NCBI RefSeq assembly: GCF_003850345.1
Contig: NZ_CP027707.1
Location: 5,580,001 to 5,644,000, forward strand
Direction: 5' to 3'
Source: Pseudomonas chlororaphis subsp. piscium
Lineage (GTDB): Bacteria; Pseudomonadota; Gammaproteobacteria; Pseudomonadales; Pseudomonadaceae
DNA: 64,000 bases
Made by a program: the position numbers and the translations under genes. The notes beneath the pieces were generated by a model. That model was not told the origin of the DNA. It worked only from the letters and a program-made list of their open reading frames with translations, and searched no databases. Of the stretch, positions 25,785-35,400 are shown one piece after another. How positions within the stretch are numbered: the first letter of the stretch is position 1; the number at the start of each line of letters is the position of its first letter.

Positions 25785-25863
25785 AAGCACGATTGCGCGC
25801 ATAAGCTTGATCCAGCGCAATCGCTTTCTGAATAGGAAATATTTACAACCACAACCCTTTACA

Positions 25864-25888
25864 CATAATGCAAATCTTTCGCATTATG
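25864..25888. promoter_or_regulatory. Inverted repeat resembling a Fur box upstream of the imelysin gene
   Basis: CATAATGC and GCATTATG are perfect 8-base arms around 9 bases. The core aatgcaaat-c-tttcgcatt resembles the TGCAAAT-n-ATTTGCA style seen in Pseudomonas Fur sites. It lies 60 bases before the start codon. Confidence 0.5.
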
Positions 25889-25947
25889 TCGCAGTTTTGC
25901 GCGCCCCTCGCGCCAGTCCACCCCTCTCTCGAAGCAGGATGTTCGCC

Positions 25948-27291
25948 ATGATTCGTATGCCTCTGGCTACCGCCAGTCTGTTGGCCATCGCTATTTCCCT
26001 CGCTGGTTGCGGCGAAGGCAAAGACAAGGCTGCCGCGCCGCAAGCCGCTACCCCAGCCGCCAGCACCGCAGCCCCGGCCACCGCTCCTGCGGCCGGCAAG
26101 GTCGATGAAGCGTCGGCCAAGGCGGTTGTCGCGCATTACGCCGACATGGTCTTCGCCGTATACAGCGATGCCGAATCCACCGCGAAGACCCTGCAGACCG
26201 CGATCGACGCCTTCCTCGCCAAGCCCAACGCCGACACCCTGAAAGCCGCCAAGGCCGCCTGGGTCGCCGCTCGCGTGCCTTACCTGCAGAGCGAAGTGTT
26301 CCGCTTCGGCAACACCATCGTCGACGACTGGGAAGGCCAGGTGAACTCCTGGCCGCTGGACGAAGGCCTGATCGACTACGTCGACAAGTCCTACGAGCAT
26401 GCGCTGGGTAACCCGGGCGCCACCGCCAACATCATCGCCAACACTGAAGTCCAGGTCGGCGAAGACAAGGTCGACGTGAAAGACATCACCCCGGAAAAAC
26501 TCGCCAGCCTCAACGAACTGGGCGGTTCCGAGGCCAACGTCGCCACCGGCTACCACGCCATCGAATTCCTGCTCTGGGGCCAGGACCTGAACGGCACCGG
26601 CCCTGGCGCCGGCAACCGTCCGGCGTCCGACTACCTGGAAGGCGCCGGTGCCACCGGTGGCCACAACGACCGTCGTCGTGCCTACCTGAAAGCCGTGACC
26701 CAGCTGCTGGTCAACGACCTGGAAGAAATGGTCGGCAACTGGAAACCGAACGTGGCCGACAACTACCGCGCCACCCTGGAAGCCGAACCAGCTGAAAGCG
26801 GCCTGCGCAAAATGCTGTTCGGCATGGGCAGCCTGTCCCTGGGCGAACTGGCGGGCGAGCGCATGAAGGTGTCCCTGGAGGCCAACTCCCCTGAAGACGA
26901 GCAGGACTGCTTCAGCGACAACACCCACAACTCGCACTTCTACGACGCCAAGGGCATCCGCAACGTCTACCTGGGCGAGTACACCCGCGCCGACGGCACC
27001 AAGCTAACCGGCGCCAGCCTGTCGTCGCTGGTGGCGAAAATCGACCCGGCCGCCGACGCCGCGCTGAAAGCCGATCTGGCCGCCACCGAAGCCAAGATCC
27101 AGGTCATGGTCGATCACGCCAACAAGGGTGAGCACTACGACCAACTGATCGCCGCCGGCAACGACGCGGGCAACCAGATCGTGCGTGACGCCATCGCCGC
27201 GCTGGTCAAGCAGACCGGTTCGATCGAACAGGCCGCGGGCAAGCTGGGCATCAGCGACCTGAACCCGGACAACGCCGATCACGAGTTCTGA
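25948..27291 (+). CDS. icmP: Imelysin-family lipoprotein (IcmP-like, peptidase M75)
   Basis: 447 residues. Start chosen at the ATG eight bases after AGGA. Signal peptide and lipobox (LAGC, Cys21) predict a lipoprotein, followed by an Ala/Pro-rich linker. The imelysin domain carries the GxHxxE signature (GYHAIEFLLWG, about residues 200-210), NDRRRAYLKAV, and DEQDCFSDNTHNSHFYDAKGI near the C-terminal third. The family was first described as insulin-cleaving metallopeptidase, but structural work points to iron-uptake-linked proteins (EfeO/IrpA relatives). It begins a run of iron-associated genes, has its own terminator, and a Fur-like palindrome upstream. Confidence 0.9.
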   Translation: MIRMPLATASLLAIAISLAGCGEGKDKAAAPQAATPAASTAAPATAPAAGKVDEASAKAVVAHYADMVFAVYSDAESTAKTLQTAIDAFLAKPNADTLKAAKAAWVAARVPYLQSEVFRFGNTIVDDWEGQVNSWPLDEGLIDYVDKSYEHALGNPGATANIIANTEVQVGEDKVDVKDITPEKLASLNELGGSEANVATGYHAIEFLLWGQDLNGTGPGAGNRPASDYLEGAGATGGHNDRRRAYLKAVTQLLVNDLEEMVGNWKPNVADNYRATLEAEPAESGLRKMLFGMGSLSLGELAGERMKVSLEANSPEDEQDCFSDNTHNSHFYDAKGIRNVYLGEYTRADGTKLTGASLSSLVAKIDPAADAALKADLAATEAKIQVMVDHANKGEHYDQLIAAGNDAGNQIVRDAIAALVKQTGSIEQAAGKLGISDLNPDNADHEF

Positions 27292-27308
27292 TCAGCGTTG
27301 CGGGAATG

Positions 27309-27336
27309 AAAAGGCGACCTTCGGGTCGCCTTTTTT
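27309..27336 (+). terminator. Terminator after the imelysin lipoprotein gene
   Basis: Stem aaggcgacc / ggtcgcctt with a ttcg tetraloop and trailing T-run. It means the next three genes probably need their own promoter. Confidence 0.9.
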
Positions 27337-27352
27337 GTGCCTGCTGTCCTAT

Positions 27353-27423
27353 AGCCGCTGCCGCAGGCTGCGATCGCCACCGAAGGGGCGCAGGGTTCAA
27401 GATCGCAGCCTTCGGCAGCGGCT
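27353..27423. repeat. Inverted 'agccgctgccg' intergenic repeat
   Basis: Outer arms agccgctgccg / cggcagcggct (27353-27363, 27413-27423) and inner arms ggctgcgatc / gatcgcagcc (27366-27375, 27401-27410). Same family as the elements at 10673-10801. Confidence 0.75.
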
Positions 27424-27539
27424 ACAGGCGGGTGCTCCGCTCTTGCCTCAGGTCAAGCGGAACGATAATTCCTCTTATTCAAACTCCCCCGCCCTGTTAG
27501 ACTTTGCGCCCTTGTTTTGCTCGTCTTGCAGGATATCCG

Positions 27540-28967
27540 ATGCCCCGATCGCTGCTTCGCTGGTCTGCGCTGTTCATGGCCTTGAGCCTGAGTGCCTGCG
27601 ATGACGCTCCGCGTTTTACCCAGGCCGAGCCGGGCGAAGCGCGTTCCGGCGGTGAAGCGACCGTGCGCAAGAGTGACCAGAACGCTTTTTCCATGCCGTC
27701 GGCCAACCTGTCGCCGACCCGGCGCCTGGACTTCAGCGTTGGCAACAGTTTCTTCCGCAGCCCCTGGGTGATTGCCCCCTCGACCACCACCGCCCGCGAT
27801 GGCCTGGGCCCGCTGTTCAATACCAACGGCTGCCAGAACTGCCATATCAAGGACGGCCGCGGCCACCCGCCGACGCCCGACTCGGACAACGCCGTGTCGA
27901 TGCTAGTGCGCCTGTCGATCCCCAATGAGCCGGCCTACGCCAAGGTCATCGAGCAACTGGGCATAGTGCCCGAGCCGGTGTACGGCGGGCAGTTCCAGGA
28001 CATGGCGGTGCCTGGCGTCGCTCCGGAAGGCAAGGTGCGGGTCGAGTACGAACCGCTGACCCTACGCTTCAAGGACGGCAGCGAAGTCGAACTGCGCAAG
28101 CCAAAGCTGCAGATCACCCAGCTCGGCTACGGCCCGATGCATCCCGACACCCGTTTCTCGGCCCGCGTGGCGCCACCGATGATCGGCCTGGGCCTGCTTG
28201 AAGCCATCCCCGAGGCAGCGATCCTGGCCAATGCCCAAGCACAGGCCAAGGCTGGCAACGGCATCGCCGGACGACCGAACCGGGTCTGGGACGACGCCCA
28301 GCAGAAGACCGTACTCGGGCGTTTTGGCTGGAAAGCCGGACAACCCAACCTCAATCAACAAAATGTTCACGCGTTCTCTGGTGATATGGGCCTGACCACC
28401 AGCCTGAGACCCTTCGATGACTGCACCGACGCCCAGACCGCCTGCAAGCAAGCCCCCAACGGCAACGGGCCGGATGGCGAACCGGAAGTCAGCGACAACA
28501 TCCTGCGCCTGGTGTTGTTCTACAGTCGCAACCTCGGGGTGCCGGCGCGCCGCGATGTTGGCTCGCCACAGGTGCTGGCCGGCAAGAACCTGTTCTACCA
28601 GGCCGGCTGCCAGTCCTGTCATACCCCCCAGTTCACCACCGCTGCCGACGCCGCGGAACCCGAGCTGGCCAATCAAGTGATCCGCCCCTACAGCGACCTG
28701 CTGCTGCATGACATGGGCGAAGGCCTGGCCGACAACCGCAGCGAATTCCAGGCCGGCGGCCGCGACTGGCGCACGCCGCCGTTGTGGGGGATCGGCCTGA
28801 CGCAAACGGTCAGCGGCCACACCCAGTTCCTGCATGACGGTCGCGCCCGCAACCTGCTCGAAGCCGTGCTCTGGCACGGCGGCGAAGCCCAGGCGGCGCA
28901 GCAACAGGTTTTATCCTTCAATGCCGAACAACGCGCTGCGTTGCTGGCATTCCTGAACTCTCTTTAA
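27540..28967 (+). CDS. Di-heme c-type cytochrome lipoprotein (DUF1111, thiol oxidoreductase-like)
   Basis: 475 residues from the ATG six bases after AGGA. Lipobox LSAC at Cys20. Two heme c motifs, CQNCH (~97-101) and CQSCH (~357-361), lie in a fold related to di-heme peroxidases and MauG (DGLGPLFNTNGCQNCHIKDGRGHPP). The second heme region is followed by DLLLHDMGEGLADNR and WRTPPLWGIG, which are family hallmarks. These proteins probably pass electrons in the periplasm. Here it lies between imelysin genes and is followed 30 bases later by the second one, suggesting a redox step (for example Fe2+/Fe3+) in iron handling; that role is inference. Confidence 0.88.
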   Translation: MPRSLLRWSALFMALSLSACDDAPRFTQAEPGEARSGGEATVRKSDQNAFSMPSANLSPTRRLDFSVGNSFFRSPWVIAPSTTTARDGLGPLFNTNGCQNCHIKDGRGHPPTPDSDNAVSMLVRLSIPNEPAYAKVIEQLGIVPEPVYGGQFQDMAVPGVAPEGKVRVEYEPLTLRFKDGSEVELRKPKLQITQLGYGPMHPDTRFSARVAPPMIGLGLLEAIPEAAILANAQAQAKAGNGIAGRPNRVWDDAQQKTVLGRFGWKAGQPNLNQQNVHAFSGDMGLTTSLRPFDDCTDAQTACKQAPNGNGPDGEPEVSDNILRLVLFYSRNLGVPARRDVGSPQVLAGKNLFYQAGCQSCHTPQFTTAADAAEPELANQVIRPYSDLLLHDMGEGLADNRSEFQAGGRDWRTPPLWGIGLTQTVSGHTQFLHDGRARNLLEAVLWHGGEAQAAQQQVLSFNAEQRAALLAFLNSL

Positions 28968-28997
28968 CGCCTTCCTACAAGAACCGGGAGCCCGAAC

Positions 28998-30062
28998 ATG
29001 TTCCGTCCCAAGCTGTTGTTCACCAGCCTTGCCGCGCTCGCCCTGGGCGCCTGCTCGCCGCAGGACCCACAAGCCGTGACCTCGGCGGCCATCGCCAAGC
29101 AGGTGATCCTGCCGACCTACAGCCGCTGGGTCGAAGCCGACCGCCAGCTGGCGATCAGCGCCCTGGCCTTCTGTGAAGGCAAGCAAAGCCTGGATACCGC
29201 CCGTGCCGACTTCCTGCACGCGCAGAAAGCCTGGGCCGAACTGCAACCCTTGCTGATCGGCCCGCTGGCCGAGGGCAACCGCTCCTGGCAGGTGCAGTTC
29301 TGGCCGGACAAGAAGAACCTGGTTGGTCGTCAGGTCGAACAGCTGGTCACCGCCACGCCGCAGATCGACGCCGCCGCCCTGGCCAAGTCCAGCGTCGTGG
29401 TGCAAGGCCTCTCGGCCTACGAATACATCCTGTTCGACAGCAAGATCGATATGGCCGACAGCGCGCAGAAAGCTCGCTACTGCCCGCTGCTGACTGCTAT
29501 TGGAGAACGCCAGAAACAGCTCGCCGAAGAGATCCTGTCGCGCTGGAACACCAGCGACGGCATGCTCGCGCAGATGAGCAAGTTCCCCAACCAGCGCTAC
29601 GCCGACTCCCATGAGGCCATCGCCGACCTGCTGCGGGTCCAGGTCACCGCGCTGGACACCCTGAAGAAGAAGCTCGGCACGCCGATGGGCCGTCAGAGCA
29701 AGGGTATTCCACAGCCGTTCCAGGCCGACGCCTGGCGCAGCCAGTCGTCCATGCAGAGCCTGGAAGCCAGCCTCGCCGCGGCCCAGACCGTCTGGGCCGG
29801 GGTAGACAACAAGGGCCTGCGCGGCCTGTTGCCGGCCGAGCAGAAGCCGCTGGTGGACAAGATCGACGCCGCCTACGCCGCCTCGCTGAAGCTGTTCGCC
29901 AGCACCCAGCGCTCGCTGACCGAGCTGCTGGCCGACGACGCCGGCCGCCAGCAACTGAACGACATCTACGACAGCCTCAACGTCGTCCACCGCCTGCACG
30001 AAGGCGAGCTGGCCAAGGCGCTGGGCATCCAACTGGGCTTCAACGCCAACGACGGTGACTGA
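28998..30062 (+). CDS. Imelysin-like lipoprotein (IrpA-type)
   Basis: 354 residues. Signal peptide with lipobox LGAC (Cys19), then an all-helical imelysin domain: PTYSRWVEADRQLAISALAFC, AQKAWAELQPLLIGPL and GLSAYEYILFD. The last motif corresponds to GxHxxE of the family, but His is replaced by Ala (G-L-S-A-Y-E), typical of the second, divergent imelysin paralogue. It is translated right after the di-heme gene and two bases before the DUF1513 gene, so it belongs to one operon with both. Presumed periplasmic iron-linked binding protein. Confidence 0.87.
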   Translation: MFRPKLLFTSLAALALGACSPQDPQAVTSAAIAKQVILPTYSRWVEADRQLAISALAFCEGKQSLDTARADFLHAQKAWAELQPLLIGPLAEGNRSWQVQFWPDKKNLVGRQVEQLVTATPQIDAAALAKSSVVVQGLSAYEYILFDSKIDMADSAQKARYCPLLTAIGERQKQLAEEILSRWNTSDGMLAQMSKFPNQRYADSHEAIADLLRVQVTALDTLKKKLGTPMGRQSKGIPQPFQADAWRSQSSMQSLEASLAAAQTVWAGVDNKGLRGLLPAEQKPLVDKIDAAYAASLKLFASTQRSLTELLADDAGRQQLNDIYDSLNVVHRLHEGELAKALGIQLGFNANDGD

Positions 30063-30064
30063 TC

Positions 30065-31162
30065 ATGCTGCGACGTCAGGCTCTGGCACTCGGCAGCCTG
30101 CTGCTGAGCGCCGTCACGCTGGGTGGCTGGACGCTGTTCAAGCACAAGGACCAAGGCCCGCTGCTGCTCTCGGCGCGGGATGACGGCGACGGCAAGCACT
30201 ACGCCGTCGGCTACCGCCTGGATGGCCAGCAAGTGTTCGCCACCCAGGTCGGTCAACGCTGCCATGACATCGTCAACCACCCGACGCTGCCGATCGCCCT
30301 GTTCGTCGCCCGCCGCCCGGGCACCGAAAGCTACCTGATCGACCTGCGCGACGGCGCGTTGCTGCAAACCCTGGCCTCGCAGCCCAACCGGCATTTCTAT
30401 GGCCACGCGGTGATCCACAAGAGCGGCGACTGGCTGTACGCCACCGAGAACGACACAAGCGATCCGGGTCGCGGCCTGCTCGGGGTGTACCGGTTCGAGG
30501 GCGAACGCCTGGTGCACAGCGGCGAGATCCCGACCCACGGTATCGGCCCGCACCAGGTGTCGTGGATGCCGGACGGCGAGACCCTGGTGGTGGCCAACGG
30601 CGGGATTCGCACCGAGGCGGAAAGCCGCGTCGAGATGAACCTCAACGCCATGGAGCCGAGCCTGGTGCTGATGCAGCGCGACGGCAACCTGCTGAGCAAG
30701 GAAACCCTGGCCCAGCAGATGAACAGCGTGCGCCACATGGGCATCGCCGGCGACGGCACCATAGTCACCGGCCAGCAGTTCATGGGCGACGCCCATGAGT
30801 CGTCGCAGTTGCTGGCGATCAAGCGCCCGGGGCAGCCGTTCCAGGCCTTCCCGGTGGCCGAGCATCAGCTGCAGGCAATGGGGCATTACACCGCCAGCGT
30901 CGCGGTGCACAGCGAACTGCGCCTGGTGGCCCTCACCGCCCCGCGCGGCAACCGCTTTTTCATCTGGGACCTGGACAGCGCCGAGGTGCGCCTGGACGCG
31001 CCCTTGCCGGACTGTGCCGGGGTCGGTGCGGTGGCGGATGGTTTTGTCGTGACCTCGGGTCAGGGGCGTTGTCGCTTCTACGACTGTCGTCAGAAACAAC
31101 TGGTGGCAAAGCCCCTGGATTTGCCGGCAGGGCTCTGGGACAACCATTTGCACCTGGTCTAG
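30065..31162 (+). CDS. DUF1513 beta-propeller-like protein
   Basis: 365 residues, starting two bases after the imelysin stop. The N-terminus MLRRQALALGSLLLSA is a signal/anchor with a twin-arginine pair but no full Tat consensus. Repeated motifs such as GHAVIHKSGDWLYATENDTSDPGRGLLGVY and GIGPHQVSWMPDGETLVVANGGI indicate a WD-like beta-propeller. The gene is the last of the di-heme/imelysin/DUF1513 trio. Function unknown; the fixed company of imelysin genes implies an accessory role in the same process. Confidence 0.85.
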   Translation: MLRRQALALGSLLLSAVTLGGWTLFKHKDQGPLLLSARDDGDGKHYAVGYRLDGQQVFATQVGQRCHDIVNHPTLPIALFVARRPGTESYLIDLRDGALLQTLASQPNRHFYGHAVIHKSGDWLYATENDTSDPGRGLLGVYRFEGERLVHSGEIPTHGIGPHQVSWMPDGETLVVANGGIRTEAESRVEMNLNAMEPSLVLMQRDGNLLSKETLAQQMNSVRHMGIAGDGTIVTGQQFMGDAHESSQLLAIKRPGQPFQAFPVAEHQLQAMGHYTASVAVHSELRLVALTAPRGNRFFIWDLDSAEVRLDAPLPDCAGVGAVADGFVVTSGQGRCRFYDCRQKQLVAKPLDLPAGLWDNHLHLV

Positions 31163-31199
31163 TTTCTCGCCCCCGCGCAGGATCGCAAAGCCGGGCCGC

Positions 31200-31219
31200 A
31201 GATGACCGGATTGTCATCT
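31200..31219. promoter_or_regulatory. Palindrome upstream of the RND pump genes
   Basis: agatgac / gtcatct, perfect 7-base arms around cggatt, 94 bases before the adaptor gene. It could be a repressor operator or a weak hairpin ending the previous operon. No local repressor gene is present. Confidence 0.35.
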
Positions 31220-31312
31220 GGAAGCCCCCGGAAAGTCGGAGTAATGTCTCCGACAATCAGCTTGGTTTTACCAACTTGGTTTTCCCAGCTTTGCTTTCCA
31301 AGGGACCGGAAT

Positions 31313-32464
31313 ATGCTGCGTCGCCGCATGTTTATCATGTTGGGTGTCGTCCTGCTGATCCTGCTGTCGCTGGCGGGCTACAAGGCCTTCTCCATCTATC
31401 AGCAGGTCAAGCTCTTCGCGGTGCCCAAGCCGCCGATCAGCGTGGCCGTGGCCACGGCTCGCGAACAACCGTGGCAAACCCGCCTGCCCACGGTCGGCAC
31501 CCTCAAGGCCCTGCAGGGGGTCAACCTCAGCCTGGAAGTGGCCGGCACCGTCAAGGAACTGCAGTTCGAGTCCGGGCAAAAGGTCACGGCCGGCCAGCCC
31601 TTGCTGCAACTCGACAGTGCCGTGGAAAGCGCCCTGCTGGAAACCGCCCAGGCCGACCTGGGCCTGTCCCAGCTGGATTTCGGCCGCGGCAGCCAGCTGG
31701 TAGGCAGCCAGGCGATTTCCCGCGGCGAATTCGATCGATTGTCGGCGGTGCTGCAAAAGAACAAGGCCACGGTCAATCAGCTCAAGGCGGCGCTGGCGAA
31801 AAAACGCATGCTCGCGCCCTTCAGCGGCACCATCGGCATCCGCCATGTGGATGTCGGCGACTACCTGGCCAGCGGCACGGTGATCGCCACCCTGCAGGAC
31901 CTCAGCAGCCTGTATGTCGACTTCTTCGTCCCGGAACAGGCGGTGCCGAAAATCGCCCTGGGGCAATCGGTCAGCGTGATGGTCTCCGCCTATCCGGCGG
32001 AGCAGTTCACCGCCACCATCAGTGCCATTAACCCCAAGGTCGAAGACACCACGCGTAACGTGCAGGTGCGCGCCACCCTGGCCAACCCCGACGGCAAGCT
32101 GCTGCCCGGCATGTTCACCAACCTGCAGGTGCTGCTGCCCGATCCGCAGCCCCGGGTGGTGGTCCCGGAAAGCGCCATCACCTACTCCCTGTATGGCAAT
32201 TCGCTGTACGTGGTCAGTGAGAAAAAGGCCGACGACGGCAGCCCGGAAAAAGACGACAAGGGCCAGCCGGTGCTGATCGCCGAGCGGCGCTTCATCGAAA
32301 CCGGCGAACGGCGCAACGGCCTGGTGCTGATCAACAAGGGCGTGAGCAGCGGCGAACAGGTGGTGAGCGGCGGGCAGATCAAGCTCGACCATGGCGCCCA
32401 CATCACCACCACGCCGGACAAGACGCTGCCCGCCGAACAGAACGGCCAGCCACGCGCGAACTGA
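31313..32464 (+). CDS. mexV: RND efflux periplasmic adaptor (MexV-like)
   Basis: 383 residues. AAGGGA seven bases ahead fixes the ATG (MLRRRMFIMLGVVLL). An N-terminal membrane/signal segment (~6-24) is followed by the lipoyl halves (LEVAGTVKELQFESGQKVTAGQPLLQLD and KRMLAPFSGTIGIRHVDVGDYL), a coiled-coil hairpin between them, and a beta-barrel/MP domain (VVVPESAITYSLYGNSLYVV). There is no lipobox. It couples the RND pump to an outer-membrane channel. Position after the imelysin block matches mexV (PA4374). No outer-membrane factor is encoded nearby, so a shared OprM-type channel is likely. Confidence 0.87.
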   Translation: MLRRRMFIMLGVVLLILLSLAGYKAFSIYQQVKLFAVPKPPISVAVATAREQPWQTRLPTVGTLKALQGVNLSLEVAGTVKELQFESGQKVTAGQPLLQLDSAVESALLETAQADLGLSQLDFGRGSQLVGSQAISRGEFDRLSAVLQKNKATVNQLKAALAKKRMLAPFSGTIGIRHVDVGDYLASGTVIATLQDLSSLYVDFFVPEQAVPKIALGQSVSVMVSAYPAEQFTATISAINPKVEDTTRNVQVRATLANPDGKLLPGMFTNLQVLLPDPQPRVVVPESAITYSLYGNSLYVVSEKKADDGSPEKDDKGQPVLIAERRFIETGERRNGLVLINKGVSSGEQVVSGGQIKLDHGAHITTTPDKTLPAEQNGQPRAN

Positions 32465-32477
32465 TCAAGGAGTCCTC

Positions 32478-35400
32478 ATGGCTTTTACCGATCCGTTCAT
32501 CCGTCGTCCGGTCCTGGCCACCGTGGTCAGCCTGCTGATCGTGCTGCTGGGCTTCCAGGCCTGGAGCAAGCTGCCGCTGCGCCAGTACCCGCAGATGGAA
32601 AACGCCCTGATCACGGTGACCACCGCCTACCCCGGGGCCAACGCCGAGACCATCCAGGGCTATATCACCCAGCCGATGCAGCAGAGCCTGGCCAGTGCCG
32701 AGGGCATCGACTACATGACCTCGGTCAGCCGCCAGAACTTCTCGGTGATCTCGGTCTACGCCCGTATCGGCGCCAACAGCGACCGCCTGTTCACCGAGCT
32801 GCTGGCCAAGGCCAACGAGGTGAAAAACAAGCTGCCCCAGGACGCCGAGGACCCGGTGCTGAGCAAGGAAGCCGCCGACGCCTCGGCGCTGATGTACATC
32901 AGCTTCTTCAGCCAGGAGCTGAGCAACCCGCAGATCACCGACTACCTGTCGCGGGTGATCCAGCCGAAGCTGGCGACCCTGCCGGGCATGGCCGAGGCCG
33001 AGATCCTCGGCAACCAGGTGTTCGCCATGCGCCTGTGGCTGGACCCGGTCAAGCTCGCCGGCTACGGCCTGAGCGCCAGCGACGTGACCAGCGCGGTGCG
33101 TCGCTACAACTTCCTGTCCGCGGCCGGCGAGGTCAAGGGCGAGTACGTGGTCACCAGCATCAACGCCAGCACCGAACTGAAATCCGCCGAAGCCTTCGCC
33201 GCCATTCCCCTGCGGACCGAGGGCGACAGCCGGGTACTGCTCAGCGACGTGGCACGGGTCGAGATGGGTGCGGAGAACTACAACGCCATCAGCTCCTTTG
33301 GCGGCATCCCTTCGGTCTATATCGGCATCAAGGCGACCCCCAACGCCAACCCGCTGGACGTGATCAAGGAAGTGCGCAAGATCATGCCGGAGCTGGAAGC
33401 CCAACTGCCGCCCAACCTCAAGTCCGAGATCGCCTACGACGCCACGCTGTTCATCCAGGCCTCGATCAACGAGGTGGTGAAGACCCTGTTCGAAGCCGTG
33501 CTGATCGTGATCGTGGTGGTGTTCCTGTTCCTCGGCGCACTGCGTTCGGTGGTGATCCCGGTGGTGACCATTCCGCTGTCGATGATCGGCGTGATGTTCT
33601 TCATGCAGTTGATGGGCTACTCGATCAACCTGCTGACCCTGCTGGCGATGGTGCTGGCCATCGGCCTGGTGGTGGACGACGCGATCGTGGTGGTGGAAAA
33701 CATCCATCGCCATATCGAGGAAGGCAAGACGCCGCTGGACGCGGCCCTCGAAGGCGCCCGGGAAATCGCCATGCCGGTGGTATCGATGACCATCACCCTG
33801 GCGGCGGTCTACGCCCCCATCGGCTTCCTGCAGGGGCTCACCGGGGCGCTGTTCAAGGAGTTCGCCCTGACCCTGGCCGGCGCGGTGGTGATTTCCGGCA
33901 TCGTCGCCCTGACCCTGTCGCCGATGATGTGCGCCCTGCTGCTGCGCCACGATGAAAACCCCAGCGGCCTGGCCCACCGCCTCGACCTGATTTTCGAGAG
34001 CCTCAAGCGCCGCTACCAGAGCCTGCTGCATGGCACCCTCAACACCCGGCCGGTGGTGCTGGTGTTCGCCCTGATCGTGCTGTGCCTGATCCCGGTCCTG
34101 CTCATGTTTACCAAGTCGGAACTGGCCCCGGACGAGGACCAGGGCATCATTTTCATGATGGCCACCGCTCCCCAGCCGGCCAACCTGGATTACCTCAACG
34201 CCTATACCGACGAGTTCCTGGAGATCTTCAAGACGTTCCCCGAGTACTACTCCTCGTTCCAGATCAACGGCTTCAACGGTGTGCAATCGGGTATCGGCGG
34301 TTTCCTGCTCAAACCCTGGAACGAGCGCAAGCGCACGCAGATGCAGATCCTGCCAGAAGTCCAGGCCCGGCTCGCGGGCATCGCCGGGCTGCAGGTCTTC
34401 GGTTTCAACCTGCCGTCCCTGCCGGGCACCGGCGAAGGGCTGCCGTTCGCCTTCATCATCAACAGCCCCAACGATTACGAGTCGTTGCTGGAGCTCTCCG
34501 ACCGGGTGAAGAAGCGCGCCATGGAGTCGGGCAAGTTCGCCTTCGTCGACATCGACCTGGCCTTCGACAAGCCGGAAGTGGTGGTCGACATCGACCGCGC
34601 CAAGGCGGCGCAGATGGGCGTGTCGATGCTGGACCTGGGCGGGACCCTGGCCACCTTGCTCGGCGAGGCGGAAATCAACCGCTTCACCATCGAGGGACGC
34701 AGCTACAAGGTCATCGCCCAGGTCGAACGGCCTTATCGCGACAACCCCGAATGGCTGAACAACTACTACGTGAAAAACGCCAAGGGCGAGGCGCTGCCGC
34801 TGTCGACCCTGATCAGCGTCCACGATCGGGCCCGCCCGCGACAGCTCAACCAGTTCCAGCAACTCAACGCCGCCACCATTTCCGGGTTCCCGGTGGTCAG
34901 CATGGGTGAAGCGATAGATACCGTGCGCCAGATCGCCGAGGAAGAAGCCCCGCCGGGCTACGCCTTCGACTATGCCGGGACCTCACGACAGTTCGTCCAG
35001 GAAGGCCACGCGCTGTGGGTGACCTTTGGCCTGGCGCTGGCGATCATTTTCCTGGTGCTGGCTGCGCAGTTCGAGAGTTTCCGCGATCCGGTGGTGATCC
35101 TGGTGACGGTGCCGCTGTCGATCTGCGGGGCCTTGATTCCACTGTTTCTCGGCTGGTCGAGCATGAACATCTATACCCAGGTCGGGCTGGTGACCCTGAT
35201 CGGCCTGATCAGCAAGCACGGAATCCTGATCGTCGAGTTCGCCAACCAGCTGCGCAAGGACCAGGGACTGACGCCCCGCGAGGCCGTGGAAGCCGCCGCG
35301 GCCATTCGCCTGCGGCCGGTATTGATGACCACCGCGGCGATGGTCTTCGGCATGGTGCCGCTGATCCTGGCCACGGGTGCCGGCGCGGTCAGCCGGTTCG

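Noticed and set aside
32403..34862. 819-codon minus-strand open frame opposite mexW
   Set aside because: Composition (His, Asp, Gln, Gly-rich) is that of an antisense shadow; the plus strand encodes a complete RND pump.
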